Origin: Biomphalaria glabrata
Lineage: Eukaryota; Mollusca; Gastropoda; Planorbidae
Assembly: GCF_947242115.1 (NCBI RefSeq)
Contig: NC_074712.1
Span: forward strand, 15,274,666-15,338,665
Direction: 5' to 3'
DNA: 64,000 nt
The translations under genes were made by a program, and so were the position numbers. Every line of letters starts with the position of its first letter. Within the stretch, counting starts at the first letter, position 1. Below, one piece after another: positions 1-14,200 of this stretch. The notes below the pieces were generated by a model, which made no database searches, was not told the origin of the DNA, and saw only the letters and a list, made by a program, of their open reading frames with translations.

Positions 1-614
1 GAAAGGAGCAAGTATCAACAAAAAGAGGGGGGGGGGGGGGAGTATGAGTTAAAGAGAGAGATAATCATGAATAGCCAAATTTTGGGACAAAATAATACAT
101 TTATGATTGTGGTAAACCCAGCTTGACTGTACACATAATTTTAAAATATATCAAATTTCTTTAACTTGTGTCTCATTGAAAAAGTAATACAAATTAATGT
201 TGGGTGAAAATTTCTCCCTCAAACTTAATATAATTGTGAAGAGAACATTTTAGAAAATAAATAGCAATTATACATATAAAAATGTATTTTAATACAGCAT
301 TATTATAAATGTTCCAAAAGATAATCAATGTTATCTCATTTCCATGCTAGAACTTTTGTAACAATGTTATCTCTTGTTCCCATGTTAGAATTACTTGAGA
401 GAACTTTTACGGGTAACACTTCCCAAATTTCAATATCATCTAAAAATGCTTGGTCAAGATGCCATGGAACTCCTTTTTTGTCACAGGTTGGGCAATGTTT
501 CTTTTGATGTAGTTAATAATTTAGTTGTTAGATGATTTATTTTCCAAGTTGTTTTTTTATAATGGCACAAATTTAAAGCCTAAAAAGTATTAACTTAAAC
601 TAATTTTTGTACAG
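1..614 (+). other. Intron of the TBC1D16-like gene (partial)
   Basis: AT-rich non-coding sequence that ends in a splice acceptor (TTTTTGTACAG) directly before the exon at 615. A homopolymer G run lies near positions 27-40. No other gene or repeat family was recognised. Confidence 0.6.
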
Positions 615-1333
615 ATGGATTCTTCTGTGCTTCAAGCGTGAGTTTTGTGAGGCTGATGCTCTGCGTATCTGGGAAGCCTGCTGGGCCCGCTACCAGACTG
701 ATTATTTCCACCTGTTTGTATGTGTGGCCATAGTAGCCATATATGGTGATGATGTTGTGGAACAGAGGCTCCCGGCTGATGAAATTCTGCTTCACTTCTC
801 TAGCCTGGCCATGCACATGAATGGAAGACTAGTGCTCAAAAAGGTGACTATTTACTTAGTGTTTTTCTTTGCTATTATCTCTGTGCCATGGTTCTGGTGT
901 AAGATTTAGCACTGTCCTATTGTCAAAATGTTGTAAGTTCAAATATATGTTTTTGGTGTAAAATTTATCGTTGTTCTATATGTGCAAATGTCAAATGCTT
1001 GTGAGGTTGAAAACATATTATTGTTTTCAAAGTTGAGATTTTATTGTAAAACATTTACACACAGTCTAAAAATATCAGGATGTCAGTAGTTTTAGAATCT
1101 TTGTGAGATTATAAATGTTTCCATGTTTTCAACTGTTTCAGGCTAGAGGGCTGCTTCATGAGTTCAGGAAGAGAGTGAAGATACCGTGCTCTCTGCATGG
1201 GCTTTGTTCACAAGTCCATGCTGGCATGTGGGACAGTGGTCATGTGCCTACAGTGGAATGTATAGGTCACTTAGGGGATGAAGTTTGTCCATACAACAGC
1301 ACGCCCAGCTCACCTGTGTATGGAGATCAGTAA
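615..1333 (+). CDS. TBC1D16: TBC1D16-like Rab GTPase-activating protein, last two coding exons
   Basis: This is the C-terminal end of a TBC (Tre2-Bub2-Cdc16) domain protein. TBC domains act as GTPase-activating proteins for Rab GTPases on membranes. Exons: 615-843 and 1142-1333. The first follows a TACAG acceptor and ends AAG|GTGACT; the second follows TTTCAG and runs to TAA at 1331-1333. The intron is 298 bp, and the join is in phase 0. The peptide includes LLCFKREFCEADALRIWEAC, YQTDYFHLFVCVAIVAIYGD and, in the last exon, IPCSLHGLC, GMWDSG and ECIGH. These match my memory of the end of vertebrate TBC1D16 almost word for word. The catalytic TBC Arg and Gln fingers lie upstream, outside the window. 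The protein ends soon after CPYNSTPSSPVYGDQ, without the longer tail of the human protein. About 139 residues are present. The assignment is from recognition, not a search. Confidence 0.93.
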
Positions 1334-4300
1334 AAGAATGCTTGCTGACCATTGGACATATTACTTTTGTTAGCTAGTAAGATTGTTGCTCAAGAGATCC
1401 TGAATGAGAGTGTCATGAAAGTTAAAGGTGGATGTTTGACTTAGTAGGCAACTGTCTCTGAAGCCTTTGTGGAGTTCAATTAATAGAACCCAAATTATCA
1501 GTCATTTTATTTTGAAATTTGCATGAACTCATCAACTACTGAAGGTGAAGGCCATATTATGCTAACCAATTCTTTGTGATTGGCCTATCTTTAAAATTGA
1601 ATCATTAATATACTAGATATATATATATATAATTTCCACCCCACCTTTTAGTGTTATTATGGAAATCAGCATACAGTCCTAATAAATAATTATTTTGTGT
1701 TCTGTCCGTCCGTAATATTTTAGCTATGAGGCCTCATCAAAGGTCGGTTTCATCTCAATTTGCTGTTTTAGCAGTGTCTTTTAAAGCATTCTATTATCTT
1801 AAATGATTCCAGATGTTTCTCTTTCATAATAACCTTTTTCTTTCTCCCTTTCTTAGTCTGTTACTTTAAATGTGCCATGTGCTAGCCGATTTCAGAGCGT
1901 GCTAACACACTCACTTTCATTTGGAGGAAATATGAACTTCCTTCATGTTTCCATCATGTAGTTTGATTTGCACTCATCTTAAAATGTCTGATAAATTTAG
2001 ACTACTAGAATAAAACAATAGAGTCACAAAGATATAATCAAAGTGCAATGGAAAAAGGTATCCTAGATATAATCAAAGTGCAATGGAAAAAGGTATCCTA
2101 GATATAATCAAAGTGCAATGAAAAAAAGGTATCCTTTACTCGAAGCATAATACTTATAATTCAGTGAGCTAGTCTGCATATCTGGTCAATGTAGTGATAT
2201 AAAACAACGCATTATAAATAAAATATAAAGCTGTCTTGTTATTATATAGTTTCCAAGAGTTCAATAAATAACAATTGCATTATCCGTTATTAAACAAAAA
2301 AAGAAAAAAACAACTAATGAAGAAATAAACAAATGGTAACAAAAAAAAATACATTAGGTGGCCAAAAATGTTTACAAAGAAAATGAACTACAAACTAGAT
2401 TGACATTGAACTCAAACTGAAATGAAAAGGTATGAATGGAAGACAAGTAGATGTACAAACCTGAATGAATCTATGGAGTTAGTTAGGGAAGAAAGTTTTA
2501 GAATGTCACAAATTGTTTGTAAAAAAAAACAAAAAAAAACATTTATTATTTACATACCGGAAATTAAATCTAAATTACAAATTATAGTCTGTTAATATTT
2601 TAGCAAAGTACTATGCCGCTGTTTTTTTATATGTATGTTTCTAAATTACCACTTTACTTTTATTCATAAAAAAATCTTTTGAAGAGAACATTAAGAACTA
2701 CAAATACTATTTGGTAGTATGAGTACTTGGAAAATAATTGTCTTGTGTCCTATTTTAATAGGTAACATTGTGTACCTATATGTCTTTTAATTATCACCAA
2801 CAATATCAAGATATTCTGTCATTAAAAAATAAAGTGATTGTCTGGGCTAGTTGACATACAATGCACTTCACACAATCAAATAGTTTTGTCTGAGCTTATT
2901 TTTTTTTTTTTTTTACATTTTCACTGTAAAGTTATTAATAAAATGAAATAGTCAGTGTCATTTTTATTGAGTATTATAAATTTCTAAAAACTAACTTTAT
3001 TTTTTATTGACAGAGATTTTTTTTTACTCCAGTTTAAAAAGAGCAATATCCTAAAACTTAGGAAACATTTTTATAATGTAACATATTTTTTGGAATCCAT
3101 TGTGATATATCTGAAATCATTGGATGGTCTAGGATTTAGCATTACTGTGATGTGTTACAGTATTTTGGTCATTGTTTAATGTGTGAAATCCTGCTGTACC
3201 TTTGTTTCTTTTATTGAACCTAGGTTTGAATTGTAAGTTTAGGAGTTGGTCTAGTTATAGACGTACCTCTCCATTTAGCCAGGTCTAAGCTTTAATTTTG
3301 CCAGTAATTTTTTTTAAACTTGTTCAAAGGTTTTAGTTTGATCACATCCTACGATGGTTTATGTTCATTATGATATAATGTGTTTTATTTTTTATGAAAT
3401 GTGCAATAACCCAATTAAGGTGTGTTTGTATTATTGACAGCCAGTATATGCTTTTATAGAAATATTACAACAGAATCGGTCTGATGTGTTCCTTTTCCCT
3501 GCTTTTAGCTTGCTCAGTTTCAATTATGTCCATTCCATTAATTACATGTCTTTTTTTTTTCCACTCTAGTTTTATTGGATTAATATTGTGCAATATCCTG
3601 TCATTATTACCCTTATTATTGTGTTCAAAAAAAGCTTTATATGATTATTGAATTTTTTTTTTAATTTTGTATTTGGTTTAATGCATTTACCAAGCTAGTT
3701 TATTTTTATTTCTAGTCTTTTTATAAAGTAGTTAAGTCCATATACATTTTATTTTTCAAAACCTATTCCTGTACTACAATAGTATAAGAATTGGCAGAAA
3801 GCATTCCATTTATTTGTTTCATTATTTCATAATATCCTTGCATAAAAACACTTTTGTTTTTCCTTTGACATTCACTTCAATTGATCTGTAAATGTCTCCT
3901 AATAGATCAGCATGTCTCAATAGTTTACATACCAACTGTTCAACTTATTGTTATGATAACATAACTCATAACTCATTTTAACTTCTTTTAGATGGCAATG
4001 TTTATCATGGATGTTACAAACATTGTGTACATAACACTTCATTGTTCATTCCTGTGTTCAATTCTTATGTATTTTAACCCTACAGTAGGTGTGGCTCTCA
4101 TTAGTTCTCAGCCCACATCAAAGTCTGCAAAATAATATAAGTGCCCTTTTGGCTTGTTAGAAAAATTGATTAGTGGAGCACTTAAGTCAAATTACTTGAC
4201 ATTGTCAATACTGGTCAGCATCATTGTTTCTGAGAATCATAATTATTTATTCTTCCTAAAGAAATGTCTGCTTTAGATGAAAAGATCTTTTTTTTAAGAC

Positions 4301-4890
4301 TATATTTTCATTTCAGCATTTGACCTTTGCTGGCTTCAGTTTCATGTCACTATGAAAATTTCTAATCTTCATGTCATGTTTTGATCATTAAAACAATGTC
4401 CCATTTAGTCAATGTACTTGTACCTCAGTGCATTGAAACTGTTCAGTCTAGCTCACAAATACATGGACATACTGCCTCCCTACACTTCACTAAGAGATTG
4501 ATTTAGTTTCCAGTGTTTGATTGTAACTGAACTTTGTCAATCTCTTATTTTTGAGGAAACTAAATTCATGACACTATTTATTCTAAATAAAGTCAACTTG
4601 GACACAAAAATTCCTTTAGTTGTTTTGTCTTCAACCATAAAATAAATCAAAGTTGATCAATATTGAATCTTCTCTTCATTTCATGACAACATAAAATGTA
4701 CCTATGGCTGAGTTAATCTATACCAGTATAGATTTCACTAATAAACTGAATATAAAGCCCCAATTAAAGGTATTTTGTAATATGATGGCATGTGTCTTTT
4801 TTAAATGCTCACTGAATAGAAATAGTTTAATAGATATATGAATTTATTTTTTTTTTATTTCTGAGTAAAACTAAACCAATATCAAAGTGT
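1334..4890 (+). other. 3' UTR of the TBC1D16-like gene and convergent intergenic region
   Basis: No coding sequence was seen. The 3' UTR probably occupies much of this stretch. Candidate poly(A) signals (AATAAA) on + lie near 4586 and 4741. The HtrL-like gene converges from the other side, with its own AATAAA on - near 4901-4906. A short 35-bp tandem repeat sits at 2031-2136. Confidence 0.4.
2031..2136. repeat. 35-bp tandem repeat, three copies
   Basis: The unit begins GATATAATCAAAGTGCAATG and recurs at 2031, 2066 and 2101. The first two copies are identical and the third differs by small changes. It lies in the probable 3' UTR of the TBC1D16-like gene. Confidence 0.9.
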
Positions 4891-5269
4891 AAAAAATATA
4901 TATTTTATTTTAATATAAAATAAACAAATGAATAAAACATTAATGAGTAAAATACAAAGAATTGTTTCACATAACATCAACAAATAGTCTAGAAAATAAT
5001 CCATGTTGAAAATTACATTTCAATAGTAGTTTCTTAAGAAATGTAATAGTTATTGTACTGGATTTATCTAATGAGTCTATATCCTTTTGATAAAAGTGTA
5101 CAGTTGCTTCTGTCAGATACCGGTACCTACAATATAATAATTCAGATTGTTGACACACATGAAATATAACTGACAAGCTTTTCTGGAATTTTTTTTTTTT
5201 CAGTATGTTCTGTTTTGGTCCCATATTTCCATTGAGAGAGAAAGATAACAATTGCTCTCTTTAATAATG
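4880..5269 (-). other. 3' UTR of the HtrL-like gene
   Basis: Non-coding sequence on the minus strand between the TAG at 5270-5272 and an AATAAA at about 4901-4906. An open frame here (4967-5251) has no recognisable domain and no splice support. Confidence 0.5.
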
Positions 5270-8200
5270 CTACCTGTTAGAGTGAGCATTAACTGAGAGT
5301 TTGTCCTTCACATGTGGCACCCTTTTTTCCCATGCATACTTGCACACATAGCCCAGACAGAAGTATCGAGACTCTGCACCATATAGACCAAGCTGGCCTT
5401 GATGGCACATGTATGTTTTGATCTTGATGTAATTTGGCTTCCGCATTTTGGCAGAGTACATTGCATTTATGACCTCCTGGTCAGTGTTAGACAAGCCCTG
5501 GTCCAGCAGTTCCTTCACAGCCATTTTGTAATCTCTTGTGAAATTTAGCATGTACTGAAAAGAGCAAAGAGGTCAAGCAATGCATTAGTGATGTCATGAC
5601 ACAAAGGAAAGAAAACTCATGTACTTTTAAGAACTCATATTTTATGAACAAAATCAAAATTAATTTGATTTCTCCTGATTAACCATAGTTGATTTTACCT
5701 CATTAAATTAAATTAATGCTTTTATAAAATTTAATTTGTGTTATATAAAAAGAGCATGCATTATCCTATAATTCTATACCAAAAGTAATGTTTTCTGATT
5801 ACAAACAAAAATGTTATTGAAGTTAATCATAACAGGGTAGAATGTACAAATGTCGAAAATGAACAATTGTCAGAACATAGAAAAATAATTATGGAGATAA
5901 AGAGTTAATAACCCATTACAAAATTATTTACAACAATCACTGCTTTATACAACGAAATCTTTAAAATATTAAAATAATGAAATTTGTCTCTTAGGAAATG
6001 TTCCTGCTAATTTTTTTAGCTAGAATGTTAAGGAGTGTGTGTTTCTATGTTGACAGTGGGAAGAGGTTAGCTATGCAGTGTGAATGATGCAAGATAAGCA
6101 GCATTGTAGTCAGTGGTCTTATATAGATGACCCCAGAACGCCAGACCAAAAAGACGTGTTTTTGTAGTGAGTTAGATCTTGTTAAAAATACTATTTTATA
6201 TTATTACTAAAGTTTCCTACATCTATTTCATTATATCTTAACTATATTGCAATACAAGTTATAATTTAGTATTGTTCACAAAGAAGTTATTTCAAGTTTT
6301 TACAAGTTAAAATAAAATACGCCCACAGCGGTTTAGTTGTCTACCAGCACCTTGGTGCTACAAGTCAAAGACCATAAACAACAGAAGGTTCATCACTATG
6401 AGCTCACCTCTTTAGTAGCTAAGACCATGCTCCCAGAGACCCAGACCAACTTCTTTTTTAAGATGTATTCAGGTGGTATAGCTGGATCTTGAGGCCAAGC
6501 CTGAGAGAATCCAATCCTTTCTGGGTTAAATTTGTCTGGTGGGACCAGCTTAAAGAGAGGATAGTCAGTATCATCCAGCTTGCGGAAGAGACCCACATCT
6601 ACCCATGCAAAATATGGGGTTTTAAAGAAGTCCATTACACACGAGCGCTGCAGGACATCATATTTTGCATGCATGGCACAAGAGTATTCTGGGTAAATAG
6701 TGTTGGGGTAGTGCTTTGGGTATGATGGCTGACTGTAGATATGTTGGATTTGTGCCAGGTGATTGAATGATGGAAGTTCTTGTCTGTGTATTTTGATAAT
6801 TTTTGTATGACTTTCAGGTAGACATGATCTAATTTTCCTGGGAACAAAAAAAATCAGAGATTAATACTATGGTATTTAATAGTATTTACTTCTTTTTAAT
6901 TTTATTTTTTTCTATAGAATTATAATGAGATTGTCTGGTTTTTTTTGTTTTTTTTTATGTGAAAGATGAGTGCATTAACAAGTCCTTTTAAGATTTACAA
7001 TGGATCTATTTTTTCAAAGAATATTTTTCATTTAAATCATTCTTTCAATCTATTTACTGTGTATTGACCAGTTTTTTATTATTATTTACACAATAACTTC
7101 AGAATGTTTAATATTGACCAATGATCAATCCTAAAACCTATGAACATGCCTGAAGTATTCTATGTGTTCATCATTCTCCATATAGGCCACGACTCTATTC
7201 ACCATTTTCCCAAAAGTTCTCATCCACCTCTTGTACTTGTAAGGAGAGTGATAGGAGAAGTATTCCTCTCCTTTTTTGAAGACTCCCAGATCAAGAAACA
7301 TGGTGACGACAGTGATTTCATCGGGTGCAGGTAACAGCATGTACTCTGGAACTTTCTCGTATTCACACCAGTTATCCTGTCAATTATCCCATAAACTTAG
7401 ACAAGACTGTACATGTGAAATGATCATTACTAATAAACATTGTGATTTTTTATTTTATAAAGCATTTAAAGCATTCTTAGTACATTTGAAAATTGTTCTA
7501 TATAGAGCACAGAAGATAATGCAACTTTGTTTGGGCTAAAGTACACCTTTCAGACTTTGTGATCTATTGGGCAGATGATTGTCATACTGCCAATGGTTAA
7601 TGAGGATGTCATGAGGAAAACACAATGTGAAACCCCTTTACTTTCCCAAACACAGAGTAGGGTGGACTCAGAAGCAGCCTTGAAATCCGAGAATTAAAAA
7701 TCCCATTCTTCAAGATTTGAACTTGGAACTGCTCAGTTTGGAAGCCAAGTGCTTTACCACTCTGCCACCATGCCCCCTAACCTTTGGGATAATTTATTTA
7801 AGTTTTCTTGTTTAAGAATTTTGGAAAAAAAAAAGGAAAATGGGATAGCAAGGACATTCCATTGCTGAAGCATGGTAGGCAACTTAATTAAAGCTTGAAA
7901 GATTTGACTAATTAGTCAATCCTAATATTAACAAATAAGGCTTGAGAGAAAGAGAAAAGCCCCCACCCAGAAAAAAATGGATCAATGCAAAGAAAGCAGA
8001 TCTACTAGAAGGTCTTAGACTTTATTACACCATACTTCTGACAACAGGCATTTCCCAATAAGACTTATACTCCAATTGAGTTTCTTTAAGTTAGATCAAA
8101 TCCACCAAGATCTAATTTTAAAATATTTCCAACAGAATTACAATCAATAAAAAATAATTGTTTTCTTTTTTAACCATTGTTTTGGAAGCTTTACAATCAC

Positions 8201-11200
8201 TCCCTTTTGCCAGTCCTCTGGGACTTTTGAAGTTCGCCAACAGAGATTTAAGAGATCAGTCATTCTGTTAACAATGCACTGTCCCCCATATTTTAGCATT
8301 TCTGCTGATATCATGTCTAGTCCTGGTGCTTTGTTATTCTTTAGCACTGCAATGGCCATGGTAACCTCCTCAGCAGTTATTGGGTCTGTCTTGACCTTGA
8401 GATCATTGTCTGGAGAGGGGTCCTTGAATATGTAAGTTATGTCTGGCGACAGTTGGTTAAGGGTCTCTTTAAAGTGCTCTAAAGCTTCCAAAAAAGGGCA
8501 ACTTGGCAGACTGTAACAACTGGAGGGGCATTACTCTCCTCTCTGTCCCAGGCAAAGTTTTCAGCACTGTTTTGTTGAGACGGCTTCAACAGTCTGTAGA
8601 TGAAAGGCTCAGAGAAGAACAAGCAGGTTTCCGAAGAGGCAGATCATGTACAGAGCAGATTTTCGTTTTACGAAATATCATAGAACAAAGTTTTGAGTAC
8701 CAACAACGGCTAACGATCAGTTTCGTGGACTTCAAAAAAGCGTTTGATAGTGTCCACCGAGAATCACTATGGAAAATAGTTAGAGAATACGGTATACCAG
8801 AAAAATTCGTCCAGATCCTACGACACCTTTACAGTCAGTCTAGTTGCTGCATTAAAACAGAAGAGGGAACAACAGAGTTTTTTACAATCGAGACAGGTGT
8901 GAGACAGGGGTGCATCTTATCTCCCTTCCTTTTCCTCCTAGCCATCGACTACATAATGAGGAGAGCAATGAACCAGACTGCCTTTGGTATTCCATGGCAT
9001 GAACAACTCCGATTGACGGACTTGGACTTTGCTGATGATGTTGCACTACTCGGGGCTACAAATAAATGCATTCAAGAAATGACGGAGAGCCTAGACAGAG
9101 AGGCACCCAAAATTGGCCTCCGCATAAACTTGGATAAGACTAAAATTATGCGAGTGGGATATAAGGCAAAGGGTGTCCCCGTCAGACTTGGCGAGTCAAA
9201 GCTTGAAGAGCTGGACAAGTTCACGTACCTTGGCAGCATCATAACAAATGATGGAGATGCTTACCATGATGTAGCGTGCCGAATAGGAAAGGCAGGGAGC
9301 ATTTTCCAAAGGCTGCAGCCTATTTGGACTAGCCAAGCCATTGGACTCGAGACAAAAATACACCTTCTCAACACAATCGTCATTCCAACTGCTACATATG
9401 AATGTGAGACGTGGAAGTCATCTGTCAAAATTGAGAAAAGACTAAATGTGGCTCAACAGAGATGGCTGAGACGGATTTTAGGAGTCAGTTACACAGACCG
9501 GATCTCAAACAAGGAAATCCTTTGCCGAACTGGGAGTCGAACACTTAGTGAGGTTGTGACTGAGCGTCGCATGAGGTTTGCGGGACATGTTCTACGTCAA
9601 AATGAATTACGCACACCAAGAGTTGCGATAACATGGAAGCCAAAACGAGGAAAGCGCAAACAGGGACGTCCTCGTATTACCTGGCGACACACCTTCATGG
9701 AGGACCTCAGAACAGTGGACACCAGATGGGAAGAGGCTTCAGACATTGCCAGTGACAGATCATTATGGAGACAGCTTGCCGCCCAATGCGCCGAACGGCG
9801 CAGGAGGACCTAAGTCTAAGTCTAAGTTAACCATTGTACTAACTTTAAGTTATCACAATTAACAATCGTTAAATTATTTTTTAAAAATATGTTTTTACAC
9901 AAAAATAAAAAGACTATTGTTACAAATGTTTACATGTTTGTATCAATATAATCATTCTTTACATTTATAGATATGACATTTGTGCCAATTTATTGATTTC
10001 TCAGATATATTATTTCTAAACGCTTGGAAAGAATTGGAAAGAAAAATGAATTTATCTTAGCCAATAGAATATAGCAAATCTATTGACTTTCAATAATAAA
10101 TTTTATATAAATTAATAAAACTATTTATTTAATAAAACCAAAACTGAGTAGATGTTCAGTAAATAAATATAAATAACTTTTCTATTATCACCAACATTTT
10201 TAAACATTAAATTAAGCTTTCACTTACCACACTTGGATTCCATGGCAGAAGTTCAACACTGTAAGTTAAGTGATCTTGAAAAGAAAAAAAAAAATCTACA
10301 CATTAAAAAACATGATAAAATTTAAATATGTATTAGTATTATATTTATTTTTTTTTGTTTGTGTAGTTTTATAGGTACAGACAAATAATTTTTTTTCACT
10401 ACGCTTCTAAACTTTGATAGTCTTTTGCAACTATGATTTAAAGTATTAGGCCTGCAGATAACATTACAAACAAGAAGCGCTGATATATAATTATAATTAC
10501 ACACAAGTATTACACATATTGGATAAAAAAATAGAGGAGGTGCTGTGGCTGAGCGGTAAAGCGCTTGACTTTCGAACCGGGGTTCGAATCCTGACGAAGA
10601 CTGGGATTTTTAATTTCCGGATCTTTGGGCGCCTCTGAGTCCACCAAGCTCTAATGGGTACCTGACATTAGTTGGGGAAAAGTAAAGGCAGTTGGTCGTT
10701 GTGCTGGCCACATGACACCCTCGTTAACCGTAGGCCACAGAATCAGATGACCTTTACATCATCTGCCCTCTATACCACAAGGTCTTAAAGGGGAACTTTA
10801 CTTTATATTGGATAAAAGAAATTTGACCTGCAGATGTTGCCCCAAAAAAAAGCCAGACCAAAAAAAAGGAACCTAATGATTCAGAAATCAAACATTAAAA
10901 AGATGCTTTAAATTAGAACTGGAAAAACGCAGTACTACAATAACAACATATGAGTGTTTCTCCAGTACTGGTGCCAAAAAGTGTCACATTATGCTAAAAA
11001 TTAAAGTTGAAGTTTTTGGTTTCATTTCAACTGTATTCACTTCTTCAACCAGTTCACTTTAAGAATTTATCAATAGAAAATGAATTGCAAGATGTAGATT
11101 TTGACAGCAGTGTCTATTCAAGGGGTACCCCCTTTTGCGTCACAGGTGCATCACCGGGACACCACTTGATAATTTAACAACGACCAATTGATAAATTCAT

Positions 11201-14200
11201 TGTATTTTAGCATAATATAACTGTCTTTATTGATATTAGTCTTTAGATACTGAAATTTATGCTTTTGCATAGAAAAAGTGGATTTGAGCTCAATTCAAAA
11301 TTTGGGACACCGTAGCACCTGTGACACTACAAGTTAAAGTTTTTTTAAAAGATATTCTGTGAGAATATTGAAATTATTTTATTTTTGCACTAAAGTGATC
11401 CATTAGACTTGTTATTAAGTTCACTATTCTAGTCATATAGTACCCATTTGTAAAAATGCTGCTTTAATTTCACAAAATGTCGCGGGTGCTTCATGGGACA
11501 CCATTTTTTAAAATAATGTTTATAAGTTTATATTTTTGTCTTATCTGTGCACAAGTGAATGATCATTATTATTTTTAATTATTGACAAATATATATTTTA
11601 TATCTTTTGTTAGTTTTAACACACAGAAAAAGGTTTGAAAAAAAAAAGAAAGAAAAGAAAACACATAAAACTGTACACAAATTTTATTTGACAAATTCAG
11701 AAATCAAAACATTCCACTCTCAAACTATTGCCTTGGTATCAACATCACTTCAGTAACAATCCTGTCTGCATACACTAACTGTATGTCCTATATTTCTTTA
11801 ATTTCTGTGCCTTTTAAAAAAATTATTTCTGCGCTGATCATCCAGGACTTCTATCACAACTCCTGTTAGAAAAAATTACCAGCAATGTTGAAAAGTTAAT
11901 ACTTCAATCTAAAACATACTTTGAACTTGTTTATTGAAATTAAAAGGTACACAGTGCAAAAAATTATACCTGGATAGAATATTTCCCCATACTTGACAAT
12001 CACACAGCTATTTACAATGTACTTTTGATGAGTGAAGAAAATTGTTTGGGCCTGAAAAAACAACAACATGGGGCTGAAATACTTAATTTCTAAAATGAGT
12101 CTAAAATTATTTAGCAAGGTATATTATTAAAAAACAACTTATACAATACAGGTAACATAAGATTCAATGAAAATGTTTAAAATGTTTATATGTAAAAGCT
12201 CTTTACCTTTGAATTTGAGCATATGGGACTGACATCCAAAGAGTCTTCAAGATTTGACTGAGATTGCACTACTGAAGAAAAAGAAACAATTTCATTTAGA
12301 AATCAATTACGTAATTTTAAAATGAATAATGTTTTTTTCTCAGATAATTGTAAAGTGCTATTTAAAAATAAATAAATACAAGTACTTACCATTTTGTTTC
12401 TGAAGTTTGAACACCTTCCAAGAGCCACATATTTCATCATGCAGGCACTGACTGCCATATGAATTTCTGTATGGATAGCAGAAACAGCTTCTATTTCTGT
12501 AAGCAATAGTGTTAGGTGTAATACCTCTCACTAGGTCATTAAAAGATCCTTCTTTATTTACTGGTCGCCACTTTGATACCTTTTGCAGTGTACCATCACT
12601 CTGAACATACTCATCCGTCATCTTTGACCACATACTATACTCCACTCTGCTAATTCATCTGTGCAATTTTTTAAAGGCTCAATACTTGTTAATTAAATCC
12701 ACACCACAGTTGCTACATGATCTTTCAATGCACTGCAGCTTATGAAAACAATTGGCATTAGTTCTTGGGCATAGAGTTAAGTCAAGTGATGAAGCTGGAT
12801 TTATTAATGTCAGCTCTCTGTGTCCTTTTTTGATCAGAAATTTATTAATGCCCTCTATATAAAGAAAAATCTTCAAACACAACTCACATAAGCAAGACTG
12901 CATCTTATGTAAAGTAGCTTTTGCATGAAACGTTTTCCTGTTTGAGCACTAACAGATGATTGAGAGGGATCAGTTCCCTCTACTGTAAAAAATGAATATT
13001 GTTTCCAAGGCATTTTGTGCAATGCAATCACGTCATTTTTTTTCTTGCAATTTGTTCTGATTTGCACTTGGACATAAAACTTCTTGACCAAATGTTAGAA
13101 ATGAGTAGCACAACCTCTGAGTTTGTTGTACTTACTAAGGATACTGCAGAGTACTTGTCTATGAGCACTAGACATCTGACTTTTTTTTTTGCTGGTGGAG
13201 TGTAGTTAGGTTTTGATACTTTCTTTAATGTTGTTTAGAAGGATGAGCTTTCTTCTCTCAGGTAGGCGCAGAAAGCGTATGTCATGGACAGCTTTTACTT
13301 TTTCTTGGGGAGCATATTTGTGTGAGACCATCAAAAACTGCAGCATATTTCTTGGGTGACCTAGGCAATTTCATCAAAGCCCTTGAAACAGCCATTCTTT
13401 TTGCCACTGGAGTCTGGAATCCAGTACCTAGTGATTCACCAACCTCTGCTGAGATGACATTAAGTGGACTATTAGCTTGCTGTTTTCTTTCTTTGCGTTT
13501 TCTGTTTATCCAAGCTTTTTCATGTGGGCTTAACTAGGCCCTGTATGCAGCTTTTCTCAACCTTTCCTTTTCTCTCTGCTCTAAAACAGCAACACGTGTT
13601 AGAGACTCAGGCTTTGATGCTTGTAAATTTAGAGTCTTTCTTGGCTTGTAGACGCCTTGAAACTCTAACAGATACTCCATTACTGAAATCTGTAATTTAT
13701 AAAAAAATGTATAAGTATCTAAATAAATAGATCTATTATATATAATATAGGCCTACTAATAAATTTCATAAACATATAATATATTATATATTGGTGCATT
13801 ATTTAAATCTAGTCTAGTAATGCCCATAATTGCTTGATAGGGATAGACTCAATCAATAGTATAGGACTAGTACTGTTAATTATATTAACTTAAGTTATAA
13901 TCATTCAGTGGTAGACTGAAAGAACTGAATATAATATAATTGAATATACTGTATAAACAATACAATGGAAATTAAGTGCAGGTTAAACCAAACTTTGTTT
14001 TAGATACTATCTACATTTTAATATAGAATAGGTCTATAATATAGATCTAGTCTCTAGATATTTTTCTAGATACTGGTCAATTTAAAGAAAAATATATTAT
14101 TAAATCTAAAAATAGATTCTAAATCTAGTCATAAATGATCTAGTCTAGAGTCACTAGTCTAGATTCATAAAAGATCTAATGATTTCTAATCTAATAATCT

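Noticed and set aside
4967-5251. Further C-terminal exon of the HtrL-like gene
   Set aside because: An in-frame TAG at 5270 ends the gene cleanly, the total length closes in frame, and this ORF contains a lysine run from a poly-T tract.
6635-6847. Separate minus-strand ORF overlapping the HtrL-like exon
   Set aside because: It is the wrong frame of the real exon 6408-6837.
10529-10600. Functional tRNA gene
   Set aside because: A and B boxes are present, but the sequence continues into a conserved SINE body, has target duplications, and no proper acceptor stem pairs.
13322-13730. Plus-strand ORFs with hydrophobic stretches
   Set aside because: They are antisense to the transposase-like remnant of the large TIR element.
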